Shown: in pieces, positions 20,184-28,930 of the stretch
Numbering within the stretch: position 1 is the first letter of the stretch
Layout: every line of letters starts with the position of its first letter
Assembly: GCF_013386165.1 (NCBI RefSeq)
Contig: NZ_JACAOS010000001.1
Span: 707,229-771,228, forward strand
Origin: Pseudomonas gingeri
GTDB taxonomy: Bacteria; Pseudomonadota; Gammaproteobacteria; Pseudomonadales; Pseudomonadaceae
DNA length: 64,000 nt
Reading direction: 5' to 3'
Notes under the pieces: generated by a model
Told to the model about the DNA's origin: nothing
Database searches by the model: none
What the model saw: the letters and a program-made list of their open reading frames with translations, nothing else
Program-made: the position numbers and the translations under genes

Positions 20184-22057
20184 TCAGAGCCCTCCGCTGA
20201 TCCAGAGATCAGACTCAAGCTCACATTGTCGAAGGGCAATTCGTTGAACACGGTCAGGGGATCGATCAGCAAGTATCCCTTGAGCTTCTTTGTACTGCGC
20301 GGACCGATGACGTTGCAGGTCCAGATATTGAGGCTCTTGTCTGTCTTTCGATGAAGTTTCAGTTTTTCAAAGCTTCGCTGCACCAGTTGCCAAGCTTCCA
20401 CTTTTTGGGCCTTTGCCTGTGCTTCGATGGCAGGGAACTCCTGTACGAAACGCTTGAAAATTCCTGGTGTTACCAACATTGCGGTTCCCGTCACGGTATG
20501 CACAAGTGCCTTTGTGTCGTTGATGATGATTCGCCGGGAGACGAGGCCATTCCTTAACCATTCAACAAATCCCTGACCCAGCTCGATCTTATGGCTCGGC
20601 ATCGGAGCCATATCTTCGGTGCTCGCTACAGGTTCACTTCCCGCGACTGAAGGCTCGATTGGCTGGATTTCTTCCAGTTTCGAAGGTGCGGTCTGTGCCG
20701 CTGAGAGTGGATCCTCTGGGTGGCCTTCTAGTGGCGCTGTGATATTACCCAGGAGGGCCATAAGCGCGTCAATTTCAGCAGGATCATTGGTGGGGGGGGC
20801 TGAAGGCTTTAGTACAGGGGCTGAAACGTTTGTAGTGTGGAGCGCTGGACCAGTGCTGTTGCTTTCTGGTAGGCCCGGGTCGAGGGATTGTTTGACCTCC
20901 TGTGGCTCCTCGGTGGTTGAGCCAGCATCGACTTCCAAGGTGCCCGAATAAACCGGGGGGCGGTCAGTCACATCATTCCAGATCAGTGCCGGCGACAGCT
21001 TGAGTAAGGTGAATGTGTTGCGCCAGCCATTCCCGTTGTCGATCGTGGCCCTCCAGATTGCTTTGTCTTGGGCATTGGTCTGGATGACTCCCTGATCCTG
21101 GAGCATGTTGAAGAACGGTGCATTCGAAGTAGGGACTCCATCGACACCCTGTGTCAGCAGATAGGCACGTAGCTGATCGGCTATCGGCTTGCTGACCAGC
21201 CATAAGGCGTCCTGAGCCAGCCATCCATCTGAAGGTCCGTCAGGTTGGTTCAGCTTGAATTTGTCGCGTACCAGATAGCGCAGGCCATCTGCCAACTGCC
21301 GTTGCAAGGATTGCTTGGGCGCGACCAGCGCTCGAGCAGGATTGCCGCCAAGCTCCTGGGCAACTGACGCCCGGTCGGCCTGTACCACGATTTCACCCAG
21401 AATGCCGGCGTTCTCGTATTGGCCGGCCAGGATGAAGATCAACTGCGACCACACTTCAGGAAAGTCGCTGAGCCAGTCCAAGATGTCCGGTGTGAGCACC
21501 TGTGCATAGATCAGCGCGGCCGCTGCGCCGTGGAGCTGGTAATTGCGTCCCTTCACATAGCGGAATCGGTAGGGACGGGTTATGGGACCGTGCCACGGGT
21601 GCCAGGTCTTGCCGCCCTGCAGCTCGATATGCACGTCGACGGCGATTTTCCCGAGGTCGTGAATCAGTGCCCCATATGCCGCCGCCGCAGTCCAGGCTTC
21701 GGCCTGTGCCGATTGCGACTCCGGTGGTGCGCCGATCGGCAGTAGGTAGGTCTGTCGGATCTTCAAGGCATAGGCGACGATTTCCAGGCCGTGGTCAAGC
21801 ATGCCGCCGGGGTGCGCGTGGTGGTGGTTTTCCGAAGCAGGGAGCTGCTGGACCAATTCCGCGTAGCGCTCAAGTGGACGTCGGTAAAGCTCGACAAACT
21901 GCTGGCGGGATAACGATGCGCGCTGCCAGATGTTTTCCAGTAGTTTTTGACGACGCGGAGTCGCAAGTAGCTCCAGGCCTTGGGCGGGTTGTAGGTAGCC
22001 GCTAGGTGAGGGGGCCGCGGTAGCTTGGGCTTTGCCGCGCCGGAAGATTGAGAACAT
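20180..22057 (-). CDS. MobH-family conjugative relaxase (TraI_2 type)
   Basis: This protein of about 625 residues nicks oriT to start DNA transfer. The N-terminal TraI_2 domain holds an HD-hydrolase-like set of metal ligands: HHHAHPGGMLDHGLEI near residue 80 and GALIHDLGKIAVD near residue 130. The C-terminal 120 residues (GQGFVEWLRNGLVSRRIIIND...) match the TraI_2 C-terminal domain. The middle (about 370-500) is a proline-rich linker. I chose the ATG giving MFSIFRRGKA because GGAG lies 7 bases upstream; a GTG 12 bases further out is less likely. Confidence 0.88.
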   Translation of the reverse strand: MFSIFRRGKAQATAAPSPSGYLQPAQGLELLATPRRQKLLENIWQRASLSRQQFVELYRRPLERYAELVQQLPASENHHHAHPGGMLDHGLEIVAYALKIRQTYLLPIGAPPESQSAQAEAWTAAAAYGALIHDLGKIAVDVHIELQGGKTWHPWHGPITRPYRFRYVKGRNYQLHGAAAALIYAQVLTPDILDWLSDFPEVWSQLIFILAGQYENAGILGEIVVQADRASVAQELGGNPARALVAPKQSLQRQLADGLRYLVRDKFKLNQPDGPSDGWLAQDALWLVSKPIADQLRAYLLTQGVDGVPTSNAPFFNMLQDQGVIQTNAQDKAIWRATIDNGNGWRNTFTLLKLSPALIWNDVTDRPPVYSGTLEVDAGSTTEEPQEVKQSLDPGLPESNSTGPALHTTNVSAPVLKPSAPPTNDPAEIDALMALLGNITAPLEGHPEDPLSAAQTAPSKLEEIQPIEPSVAGSEPVASTEDMAPMPSHKIELGQGFVEWLRNGLVSRRIIINDTKALVHTVTGTAMLVTPGIFKRFVQEFPAIEAQAKAQKVEAWQLVQRSFEKLKLHRKTDKSLNIWTCNVIGPRSTKKLKGYLLIDPLTVFNELPFDNVSLSLISGSAEGSE

Positions 22058-22243
22058 GGCCAACTCCACGAAAGATTCATGGGGCGGGCTTTTCCTCTAT
22101 CTGGAGGGTGTTGCTCAATGGGAAAGCATCATCAGCAGCGAATAGTATTTTTGATGGCTTAATGATGTCGCAAGGCATGACAGTCTGAGCTGTGTGGAAA
22201 ACAAGCTTCCATGGAGCTAGGATCTTGGGGCGGTTCACACGTT

Positions 22244-22261
22244 CTTGCCCAGCAGGGCAAG
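22244..22261. repeat. Perfect 7-bp hairpin upstream of the relaxase gene
   Basis: CTTGCCC-AGCA-GGGCAAG lies in the 277-base gap between the divergent relaxase gene and the next gene. It has no T-tract. It could be an operator or part of an oriT, but nothing else supports either. Confidence 0.35.
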
Positions 22262-22334
22262 ATTGACCCCTTAGTCAGTTTGGAAAAGCACCGGCCACAA
22301 CCGTGACGGAAAAAACGCTGCCATGAGGACAGCT

Positions 22335-22883
22335 ATGACCCAACTTGATAGCAGAATCAGCTTGACCTTCCGTTCCAACCTTGCAGCAATCACCACGCTG
22401 ATGGAGGCTGGGCACCATACCCATGCAATTGCCCTAATTTATTCGGCGATCGACCACATGTCTTGGCTGAACACAACTGGCGAGCCAGGTGGTCGAGGCT
22501 TTAAGGATTGGGTGCACCGATTTTTGTTCAATGGCGACACTTTTGACTTCAACGCTGAGGACCTGTGGGCGGCAAGATGCGGCCTCCTTCATACGGGAGC
22601 CGCGGAGTCCGATCTTTACAGGGGCGGTAGCGCGAAGCTGGTCTATTACGTCCTCGGTGAATCACTACCGGATGAAGGCATGCTCAATCCCGTACTGACG
22701 GCGCATGGCATCGCTCGCAGCCAAGTCGTGATCGTGGACTACTACTGGCTCTCGACAGGATTCGTTGATGCATTGAGCCGCTTTCAAGATCACTTACTGG
22801 CAGACGTAGCGGCACATACTCGGGCCGCCGAAAAAGCAGCATTGCAGATGGTTTTCCAAGTCTCCAGCGGCGTCTCCAGATGA
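22335..22883 (+). CDS. HEPN-like protein of unknown function
   Basis: The 182-residue protein is mostly alpha-helical. I do not recognise it for certain. The stretch EDLWAARCGLLHTGAAES contains R-x4-H, the active motif of HEPN ribonucleases, within a helix pair, after an N-terminal helix that looks like the first HEPN helix (HTHAIALIYSAIDHMSWL). The start ATG at 22335 has GAGGA five bases upstream. It lies 107 bases before an AbiJ-NTD4 gene in the same direction, so the two may act together. If the HEPN reading is right, it would be an RNase used in phage defence or as a toxin. Confidence 0.5.
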   Translation: MTQLDSRISLTFRSNLAAITTLMEAGHHTHAIALIYSAIDHMSWLNTTGEPGGRGFKDWVHRFLFNGDTFDFNAEDLWAARCGLLHTGAAESDLYRGGSAKLVYYVLGESLPDEGMLNPVLTAHGIARSQVVIVDYYWLSTGFVDALSRFQDHLLADVAAHTRAAEKAALQMVFQVSSGVSR

Positions 22884-22990
22884 TCGAGGAAAAGTGCTCC
22901 AGATTCACCACAGCTACAGCCTAGAACTGGGGCCAAGCGCGTAGGAGGACGCTCACCTAGCATCCTCGAAAACAGACAGGGAATCGTTTT

Positions 22991-23800
22991 ATGAGGGATT
23001 CATTTTCGAAGCGTCACGGTTTTGCATCTGTCCAAGAGGCAGAAATCACCATCCGCGAAGATGCACCGCAGGAGTTGAAGGAATACCTGATTCAGCTCGT
23101 TTATGAGTGCCGCCTGGAGCCGTCAGACCTACGTGAAATCATCTGCCAAGCCCTGAAAGTTCTGGCCAATAAGCAGAACTGGAGCGAGCGGCCCAACATC
23201 CACCAAGAAAACGTGCAGCTGTTGAGCGAGTGTAAATGGTTCAAGGTGTATGACGTGATCGAGCGCGTAGCTGAATGTCTCCGCCAGAGGAACTACCCCC
23301 AAGGTGTGTACCAGTACTTCACTGAAGAGTTGAACGAGTTTTTTGTTGAGCATGGCATTGGGTGGAAGCTGCTCGATGGTCGTGTCGAGATCCGAGGTCC
23401 GGAGTCGTTTGAAGTGATCCTAAGATCGGCCAGGGAAACGGAGCTGCAAGCCGGGCACCACACGGCTAGCAGCGAGTTGCACGAGGCAATCTCTGATCTC
23501 TCGCGACGGCCAGCACCTGATCCTACAGGGGCCATACAGCATGCAATGGCTTCGCTGGAATGTGTCGCCAGGCAGCTTACCGGTGATCATCAAGCAACTC
23601 TTGGGAAGATCATGAATGATAATCGCATGCTCATCTCACCCCCTTTAGACCAAGCGGTGATCAAGACCTGGGCGTATGCGTCGGAGTTCGGCCGGCACCT
23701 TCAGGAAGGGAGGGAACCATCCTTTGAGGATGCCGAATTGGTCGTCGGTTTGTGCGCTTCGGTGAGCAACTATCTGATCAAGAAGTCGAATGCTCAGTGA
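22991..23800 (+). CDS. AbiJ N-terminal domain 4 protein, likely abortive-infection type
   Basis: The N-terminal 110 residues (MRDSFSKRHGF...EITIREDAPQELKEYL..., RPNIHQENVQLLSECKWFKVYDVIE) match the AbiJ_NTD4 domain as I remember it. That domain is found fused to HEPN or other effector domains in phage-defence genes. The C-terminal 130 residues are helical (TGAIQHAMASLECVARQLTG..., IKTWAYASEFGRHLQ) and resemble an Abi-C/HEPN-type domain, though the active R-x4-6-H motif is not obvious. An AGGGAA ribosome-binding site precedes the ATG. The gene sits in a small accessory block of the ICE with a second HEPN-like gene and ParDE. Confidence 0.7.
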   Translation: MRDSFSKRHGFASVQEAEITIREDAPQELKEYLIQLVYECRLEPSDLREIICQALKVLANKQNWSERPNIHQENVQLLSECKWFKVYDVIERVAECLRQRNYPQGVYQYFTEELNEFFVEHGIGWKLLDGRVEIRGPESFEVILRSARETELQAGHHTASSELHEAISDLSRRPAPDPTGAIQHAMASLECVARQLTGDHQATLGKIMNDNRMLISPPLDQAVIKTWAYASEFGRHLQEGREPSFEDAELVVGLCASVSNYLIKKSNAQ

Positions 23801-23867
23801 TGGCGTTGGGCGTGGGCTTTCCCGACGAACAAAAGCGTAGCGAATCCGTGCAAGTAGGAAAAATATT

Positions 23868-24236
23868 ATGACTGAAATTTTGCTGATGATTATTGCTAGC
23901 TTGTTGGCGGTGATGTGCATCCTAGGCGTAGGGATTTTACTTAATGTTTCCCGAGTCAAGTCTGGAATTTCATCGCTCATTCAGGTCATGGCTGCTCTTC
24001 ACGACGATAATGAGAATAGGTTTAAAGAGAGTTTCGAGTGGACGAAAGCTAACTTGGAGCAACTGGCCGGGACATCCATTGCCATTGAGCAGAGCATCTC
24101 GGATATCAAATATGTTACTGATGTGATTTATCGGTACAAATTGCCAAATGCGGCTGAGAGACGACTCTTGGATCAGATTGAAATCGACAACGACGTTTCG
24201 ACCGGAATCATGAGTGCTGGCAAGGGGGAAACCTGA
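23868..24236 (+). CDS. Small membrane protein of unknown function
   Basis: The 122-residue product has one strong N-terminal membrane helix (EILLMIIASLLAVMCILGVG) followed by a soluble helical part with coiled-coil character (about residues 40-100). I do not recognise a family. It follows the AbiJ-type gene by 67 bases in the same direction and is more AT-rich than the host. It may be the last gene of that block, since a terminator-like hairpin follows. Confidence 0.55.
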   Translation: MTEILLMIIASLLAVMCILGVGILLNVSRVKSGISSLIQVMAALHDDNENRFKESFEWTKANLEQLAGTSIAIEQSISDIKYVTDVIYRYKLPNAAERRLLDQIEIDNDVSTGIMSAGKGET

Positions 24237-24344
24237 ACGGTCTTACCCAAACACGCAAGCCAATCGAAGGATCGTTGCCCAATCAGTCGGCCATCGTGCG
24301 GGCTCTAGCATCGTTAGAGCGGGAGTGTGAATGCCTTTTGCTTC

Positions 24345-24367
24345 AAGCCCTTTCAGGTAGGGCTTTT
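24345..24367 (+). terminator. Terminator-like hairpin after the small membrane gene
   Basis: AAGCCCT pairs with AGGGCTT over a 7-nt loop, followed by TT and an interrupted T-run. It lies about 110 bases beyond the membrane-protein stop and before the converging toxin gene. Confidence 0.5.
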
Positions 24368-24428
24368 ACCCTTCTGGACCATTCCATTCGCTTTTCGAGA
24401 ACCCTTTCCCTTTGGACCATTTGCTCCA

Positions 24429-24785
24429 TCAATCATCGGGAAGATGCAGCCTGGCCTCCATTGCGTCATGTAGCAGCCGAACAACCTCAATGACCTGGTC
24501 GTCGGCCAATCGGTAGAACATGACGTGCCGAGGCCTTTGCACCATGCCATTTGATGTGGCTGCGCGCTTGCGGGAGTGGCACAGATGAAAGCTTCTCAGG
24601 CCGGGAGTGATCTCGTCACGCAGACTGCTACCGATCCTATTCGGCACTGTAGCCAGGTCCTCGATCGCTGTGCGGATAAGCTCCCCGTACCTGAGCCGAG
24701 CCGTTGTGCCGAACTGCACCTGCGAATGCCTCAGAATATCGGTGATGTCCGCTAAAGCGGTGTCGGTGATTCGGTACTGCACCAT
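24429..24785 (-). CDS. parE: ParE/RelE-family toxin
   Basis: The 118-residue basic protein starts MVQYRITDTALADITDILRHS, followed by ARLRYGELIRTAIEDLATVP and a C-terminal strand (VIEVVRLLHDAMEARLHL). This is the pattern of ParE toxins, which poison DNA gyrase. It begins 2 bases after the antitoxin stop. The pair probably stabilises the ICE. Confidence 0.85.
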   Translation of the reverse strand: MVQYRITDTALADITDILRHSQVQFGTTARLRYGELIRTAIEDLATVPNRIGSSLRDEITPGLRSFHLCHSRKRAATSNGMVQRPRHVMFYRLADDQVIEVVRLLHDAMEARLHLPDD

Positions 24786-24787
24786 GC

Positions 24788-25078
24788 TCAGTGTTTCTCG
24801 GCGACGGAGAGGGAGGCGGCTTCGCCAATGTCTGCCAGCAGCCTGCCCAGGCCTTCACTATCTACCTCCACAAATCGACCCTGCTCCAGATCCATCAGTC
24901 CGATCGAGGTGGCATGTCTCAGGGCTTCTACTTTGGCGGCTTCTTCCGCTTCGCGCTGCTCCAGGAGACGGAGGCCTTCGCGCAGTACCTCACTGGCGTT
25001 CTGGTAACGACCAGAGAGCACCAGGTCGTTGACGACCTGTTCCAGGTGGTCGGTTAGGACGACATTTCGAGTAGCCAT
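24788..25078 (-). CDS. parD: ParD-family antitoxin
   Basis: The 96-residue protein has the ribbon-helix-helix start TRNVVLTDHLEQVVNDLVLSGRYQNASEVLREGLRLLEQREAEE, typical of ParD, then an acidic toxin-binding tail. It lies first in the operon and should bind its own promoter in the gap at 25079-25200. Antitoxin-first order and tight spacing support a working pair. Confidence 0.88.
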   Translation of the reverse strand: MATRNVVLTDHLEQVVNDLVLSGRYQNASEVLREGLRLLEQREAEEAAKVEALRHATSIGLMDLEQGRFVEVDSEGLGRLLADIGEAASLSVAEKH

Positions 25079-25214
25079 GGTGTGCTCCAGTGGTGGGAGG
25101 AAGGGACGCTTTTCGATGTTGGCATATTATGCCAGCAGGCTTGCAAGTTCGCCAAATCCGGCGTATATCTGATATCAGGACGCCTCTATGAGAAAGGGCA
25201 AAGGAGACATCACC

Positions 25215-25598
25215 ATGACCGTACAGAGCTCTCAGGGACTTGCAAGCCGCTTGGGCTATGGCCTTGGTCGAGGTGTGCGGTTTTTCCTGGCGGATGAAAA
25301 CGTGGTGCTTCGTTGGACAAAGAGACTGGTGCTTTTTGCTGCAATCCTGTTTTTTTCGACAGTACTCTTTCACTGGCTTGCTGGCGCGATCATGACGATG
25401 GTGAGCTTTGGGCTTATTCTGTGGGCGGCTGTGAAAGGAGATGCGTCTGTTCTTCTCAGTTCATCTGATTCTGAGTGTTGGGGGGGCCAAGATCATAACG
25501 AGAGCCTTCATCAAGATCACCAAGAACAGGCAATCTGGCGAGATGGACCTGAAGGTTGGGGATATTACAGAGTCGATGATGTGCGTCTTGATTTCTGA
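25215..25598 (+). CDS. DUF3742 family ICE protein
   Basis: The 127-residue product has an RLGYGLGRGVRFFL start, two membrane helices (about residues 38-75) and the C-terminal motif WRDGPEGWGYYRVDDVRLDF, which is how DUF3742 proteins of ICEs end. The family occurs beside the TraG gene in this ICE type; its role is unknown. ATG 25215 is chosen for the AAAGGAG ribosome-binding site eight bases upstream. It converges on TraG across a shared terminator. Confidence 0.78.
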   Translation: MTVQSSQGLASRLGYGLGRGVRFFLADENVVLRWTKRLVLFAAILFFSTVLFHWLAGAIMTMVSFGLILWAAVKGDASVLLSSSDSECWGGQDHNESLHQDHQEQAIWRDGPEGWGYYRVDDVRLDF

Positions 25599-25608
25599 CT
25601 ATTGATAC

Positions 25609-25636
25609 AAAAAAGGAGGACACAGTCCTCCTTTTT
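25609..25636. terminator. Bidirectional terminator between DUF3742 and TraG genes
   Basis: AAAAAGGAGGAC pairs with GTCCTCCTTTTT over a 3-nt loop, with A- and T-runs on either side. It ends both the plus-strand DUF3742 gene and the long minus-strand transfer operon. Confidence 0.9.
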
Positions 25637-25637
25637 A

Positions 25638-27170
25638 TTAGCTCTTTCCGCCGACCGAACCAATAGCTTGTTTTCCAATGGAACCGCCAGTAGCTCCGGC
25701 TTTTTCCACTGGTTGTGAACCACGCGATAGCCCATCAAGAACACCACCTGCTTGAAATCCGGCCCATGCTAGGGCTGTCATCCAGAAGAGGGGTAAAATG
25801 ATGAACATTGATCCCATGACGAAATTGAGAATTGCGTCCTGTGTAGCTGTGTTCAATCCCATTACCGGATCGAAACTAAGGTGCGGTGAGCCTGAGCCGT
25901 AGAGTGCGTCCAGGATCGTGCTGTCGACCCACCGGGCGAGTTGAAACCAGAAATCGACGAATATAAGTGAGAAGAAGACGACACTCATCGTCATGGCTAT
26001 CTTCAATTGATATGCACCGATGATCAGGACTATCGGGATGCAAATCACCATTGCCATTTTCAAGAAGGCCATAATCATTGGCAGTGCTTGGCGAACCATA
26101 TCCATTGCTGGGAAATAGCCTAATGCTCCCAGCGCAACGCCTAACGTTCCCCCTGCACGAGCAGCACCATTCCAAACGGTCCCTCCGATCTGTCCGCCAT
26201 AATCGGTGTAGACGTCGCCTTGGACCTGACTGGTGGGGGACACCAGTTGCCGAATGACTGCCTCGTTGACCTGATCAGACGACAGCCACTTTGCCCAGCC
26301 AAGCAATTTTGTCATCAGGTCTGGATCTACCTGGGCCTGCAGTCGATCTTTCAAGCCAATGCTTCCGTCGGACCACCATTGCTTGCAGGTCGGATATCCG
26401 CCGCCGCCCGTGACCTCGGGTAGTCCTGCATCCCGGGTTGCGTTGTAGGGCCATGAGGTTCGTGGTGTCTTGGAGTAGTCGGTGTCGTAGTAGCCCGCCG
26501 TGTTGAGGAAGAAGTGCGAGCCGATCCAGCTCAGATCCTGCAGCGTATCGGACTTGCTGGCGGCAGATCCGAGATCCGGTTGTCGCATGAACAACCGTGC
26601 CCTGGAGGGGCCGTAGCAGTCATGGGTGAAATCCGCGACCTCCTGGGCAAGCAGGGGATTATTGATGCGAGAGCTGTCGACCTCCATGCGCATCTGCCTC
26701 AGGTCGGTCCCGCACGGAATCGCAGCGACGGCACCGTTGGTGAATGCCTTGGACAGCGCATGCATGAAAGCCCACCAGACAGGCATCTGTGCGCTCTTGC
26801 CGGCCAGAGAGCTGAATGACGTGTTCCAACCTGTGTCTGTCGGCGCCGGTAGGTTGTACTGACATTGCTGTGCCCGGGTTTGATCAAATTGCAGCGTGTC
26901 GAAGCTCACGTTCACGGCCGGAACGCCGCATAGCGCCACGACTACGTACCCGACATAGATGCTGGTCTCGATTCTGGCCAGGGAGAGAACGCCCTTATTG
27001 CCCTCATCCGCGCCTTCACCGCGGACCTTGAGCCATTCTCGTATCACGATGATTGCGAAGGGCAGGGCGAACAGTCCCGTGTCCTGGATCATGTCCCAGA
27101 TGCCGTTGTTGATGATCCAGCCGACCAGGGTCAGGTAGTACTCAAGGTAATCATTGGTATACAGGGTCAC
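25638..27170 (-). CDS. TraG N-terminal domain mating-pair protein
   Basis: The 510-residue inner-membrane protein is of the TraG-N family, the polytopic mating-channel component of F-like and ICE type IV secretion systems. Membrane segments appear near residues 32-50, 75-95, 345-420 and 455-485, with a long periplasmic loop between. The first part (YLTLVGWIINNGIWDMIQDTGLFALPFAIIVIREW) is characteristic. It is the last gene of the operon and overlaps its upstream neighbour by 4 bases. The length is short compared with F TraG, as usual for this ICE family. Confidence 0.85.
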   Translation of the reverse strand: MTLYTNDYLEYYLTLVGWIINNGIWDMIQDTGLFALPFAIIVIREWLKVRGEGADEGNKGVLSLARIETSIYVGYVVVALCGVPAVNVSFDTLQFDQTRAQQCQYNLPAPTDTGWNTSFSSLAGKSAQMPVWWAFMHALSKAFTNGAVAAIPCGTDLRQMRMEVDSSRINNPLLAQEVADFTHDCYGPSRARLFMRQPDLGSAASKSDTLQDLSWIGSHFFLNTAGYYDTDYSKTPRTSWPYNATRDAGLPEVTGGGGYPTCKQWWSDGSIGLKDRLQAQVDPDLMTKLLGWAKWLSSDQVNEAVIRQLVSPTSQVQGDVYTDYGGQIGGTVWNGAARAGGTLGVALGALGYFPAMDMVRQALPMIMAFLKMAMVICIPIVLIIGAYQLKIAMTMSVVFFSLIFVDFWFQLARWVDSTILDALYGSGSPHLSFDPVMGLNTATQDAILNFVMGSMFIILPLFWMTALAWAGFQAGGVLDGLSRGSQPVEKAGATGGSIGKQAIGSVGGKS

Positions 27171-27544
27171 AGCCCACCCCCTCGCTGAAGCAGTACTTTG
27201 CTCAGCTCAATCAGCAATACCAGCAGAACTACCAGGATCTCTACCCTCAAGAAACGCACTTGGAAGCCGGGCTCGGGTAGGCGAGCCTTGAGTTTGAGCC
27301 AGGCCACCGTCAGCGCGGTATAGAGCACCAGGCGCCAGGCCAGAAGGTACCAGTAATGGTTCGAGCGCCATTCTTGCCACTGCTGCAGGTTGTTGAAGAG
27401 TTGAAGAAACACAGCATTCAGCAGAACGACCAGGAGTGTCATGGCCACTAAGACGGCCAGACTGATCAAAATGCCACGGCCGAGCCGACGGAGGAGCGAG
27501 TGCGCGGGGGCAATGACAGGATCCTGAATATCGGTCATGGTCAA
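27167..27544 (-). CDS. Small ICE membrane protein (PFL_4712-like position)
   Basis: The 125-residue protein has three or four hydrophobic helices (ISLAVLVAMTLLVVLLNAVF, WYLLAWRLVLYTALTVAWL, ILVVLLVLLIELSKVLL). I do not recognise a named domain. It lies between the PFL_4711-like gene and TraG and overlaps TraG by 4 bases, so it is part of the mating-pair operon. Confidence 0.7.
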   Translation of the reverse strand: MTMTDIQDPVIAPAHSLLRRLGRGILISLAVLVAMTLLVVLLNAVFLQLFNNLQQWQEWRSNHYWYLLAWRLVLYTALTVAWLKLKARLPEPGFQVRFLRVEILVVLLVLLIELSKVLLQRGGGL

Positions 27545-27548
27545 TGCC

Positions 27549-28910
27549 TCACTGCCGGCTCTTGGCCGGTGACTGCAACTGATTCAGACGGTCCGTTTCC
27601 GGATCTCCCTGGAACACACCGCGCGAATTTTCAGCTCGAGCTTTGGCGCGGTCGATGATAGTCATCGGCGAGTTCTTCGCGAGCTGCTGACGCATGTCCA
27701 GCTCGATCTTCAGATTGCCGATTTCCTGCTGCAGTGATGAGCTCTGTTGGTTGACTGCCTGGAGCGCAAGGTCATTGGCTGCGACGTTGGGTTCTTTGCT
27801 ACCGGCCGACAATGTGCGTTGTAGAACCAGGGCCTTCTCCAGGACGTCGGAGAGCGCGACCTCTGAGGCCAGCCGGCGGGCCAGGACGTCCTGGTCACGT
27901 TCATCCTTTAGTGCGGCAACGACGCCACGAGTGATGGGTAGTGAGTCACTGCTCGCAGCGGCCAGATTCTCCGCAGACATGGGCTTGTTGCCGGTCAGCA
28001 GATCCTGCAGCGCCTGCAGTTTGGTGTCGTAGGTTTCCTGGATCAGTGGGGTGAGACCTACGCCGGCGGCGGTGACGGTTTTAGGGCAACTGTCACAGGT
28101 CTGTTGTTGCTGCTCGCCCAGGACACGGTTGGCGAAGGTGCTGGCTTCCTGGGGGGAGGCCCAGACATTGCACACCAGGCCGTTGCTGCAGGTGTCCTTA
28201 CTGATTGATGAGGTATCGGTGGCCGCACGTTTGTTCAGCAGGTTGTAACCCGCCTTTGTTACGTCTCCAACAATGCGGATCGGCTGCTGGCCAGAGCCAC
28301 CAGCTCGATCACCGCCCACCCATGTGACACCATCGTTGCCACCTTTCTTTTCGACTTGTTCAACGGTGGATACTGCATCGGTATTCGTCGTCAGAGCCTG
28401 GCTCATTGCCTGGCCTTCGGCGATTTTCCCCCAGCCCATTTGACCGCCAGCGATGTCCGCCATCTTCTCGCCGATTGCTCGGCAGGTACCTTTGGAGCGG
28501 TCAAAGTCGAGTCGAGCCTGCAGAATGCCGTTGGTGATCAGGTTGTAGAGCGCTGGGTTTGCCCGCTGGAGAATCAGTGCCGGCAGAGAGGCTACGGCAC
28601 CGGTGGCGTTCGAAAGCACCGAGGTCATGATGTTCTGGAATCCGGACGTGGCTCCGTTCAATTGGTTTTCCAGAGTGTTGCTCAAGTTCATGTTTCCGCA
28701 GACCAGGTTGTTGTTCCAACCTCCGCCGACCGAAATGCTGTCCATGTTGCCGGCGCTGCCCATTGTCACTGCGTTACCGCCGCCAATGCTGTACAGCACG
28801 TCGTCACCGATGACACTGCCCGAGGATGACGCGTTGATGGGATCAGCCGCGAAAGCTGCTGCACAGGCGAGACTGCAGACGAGTCCGATCGCCCAGGGAG
28901 TGAGTTTCAT
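27549..28910 (-). CDS. Integrating conjugative element protein, PFL_4711 family
   Basis: This secreted protein of about 453 residues has a signal peptide (MKLTPWAIGLVCSLACAAAFA|ADP). Conserved cysteines (VCGNMNLS, CRAIGEKMAD, CSNGLVCNVW, CDSCPK) suggest disulfides made by the DsbA-like protein of the same operon. A helical glutamine-rich part follows. Members are found only in ICE transfer operons, at this place, and probably form part of the outer channel. I chose the ATG with GGAGCAC upstream; an ATG 24 bases earlier overlaps the previous stop. Confidence 0.85.
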   Translation of the reverse strand: MKLTPWAIGLVCSLACAAAFAADPINASSSGSVIGDDVLYSIGGGNAVTMGSAGNMDSISVGGGWNNNLVCGNMNLSNTLENQLNGATSGFQNIMTSVLSNATGAVASLPALILQRANPALYNLITNGILQARLDFDRSKGTCRAIGEKMADIAGGQMGWGKIAEGQAMSQALTTNTDAVSTVEQVEKKGGNDGVTWVGGDRAGGSGQQPIRIVGDVTKAGYNLLNKRAATDTSSISKDTCSNGLVCNVWASPQEASTFANRVLGEQQQQTCDSCPKTVTAAGVGLTPLIQETYDTKLQALQDLLTGNKPMSAENLAAASSDSLPITRGVVAALKDERDQDVLARRLASEVALSDVLEKALVLQRTLSAGSKEPNVAANDLALQAVNQQSSSLQQEIGNLKIELDMRQQLAKNSPMTIIDRAKARAENSRGVFQGDPETDRLNQLQSPAKSRQ

Positions 28911-28930
28911 GTTGTGCTCCGATCGAGAGT

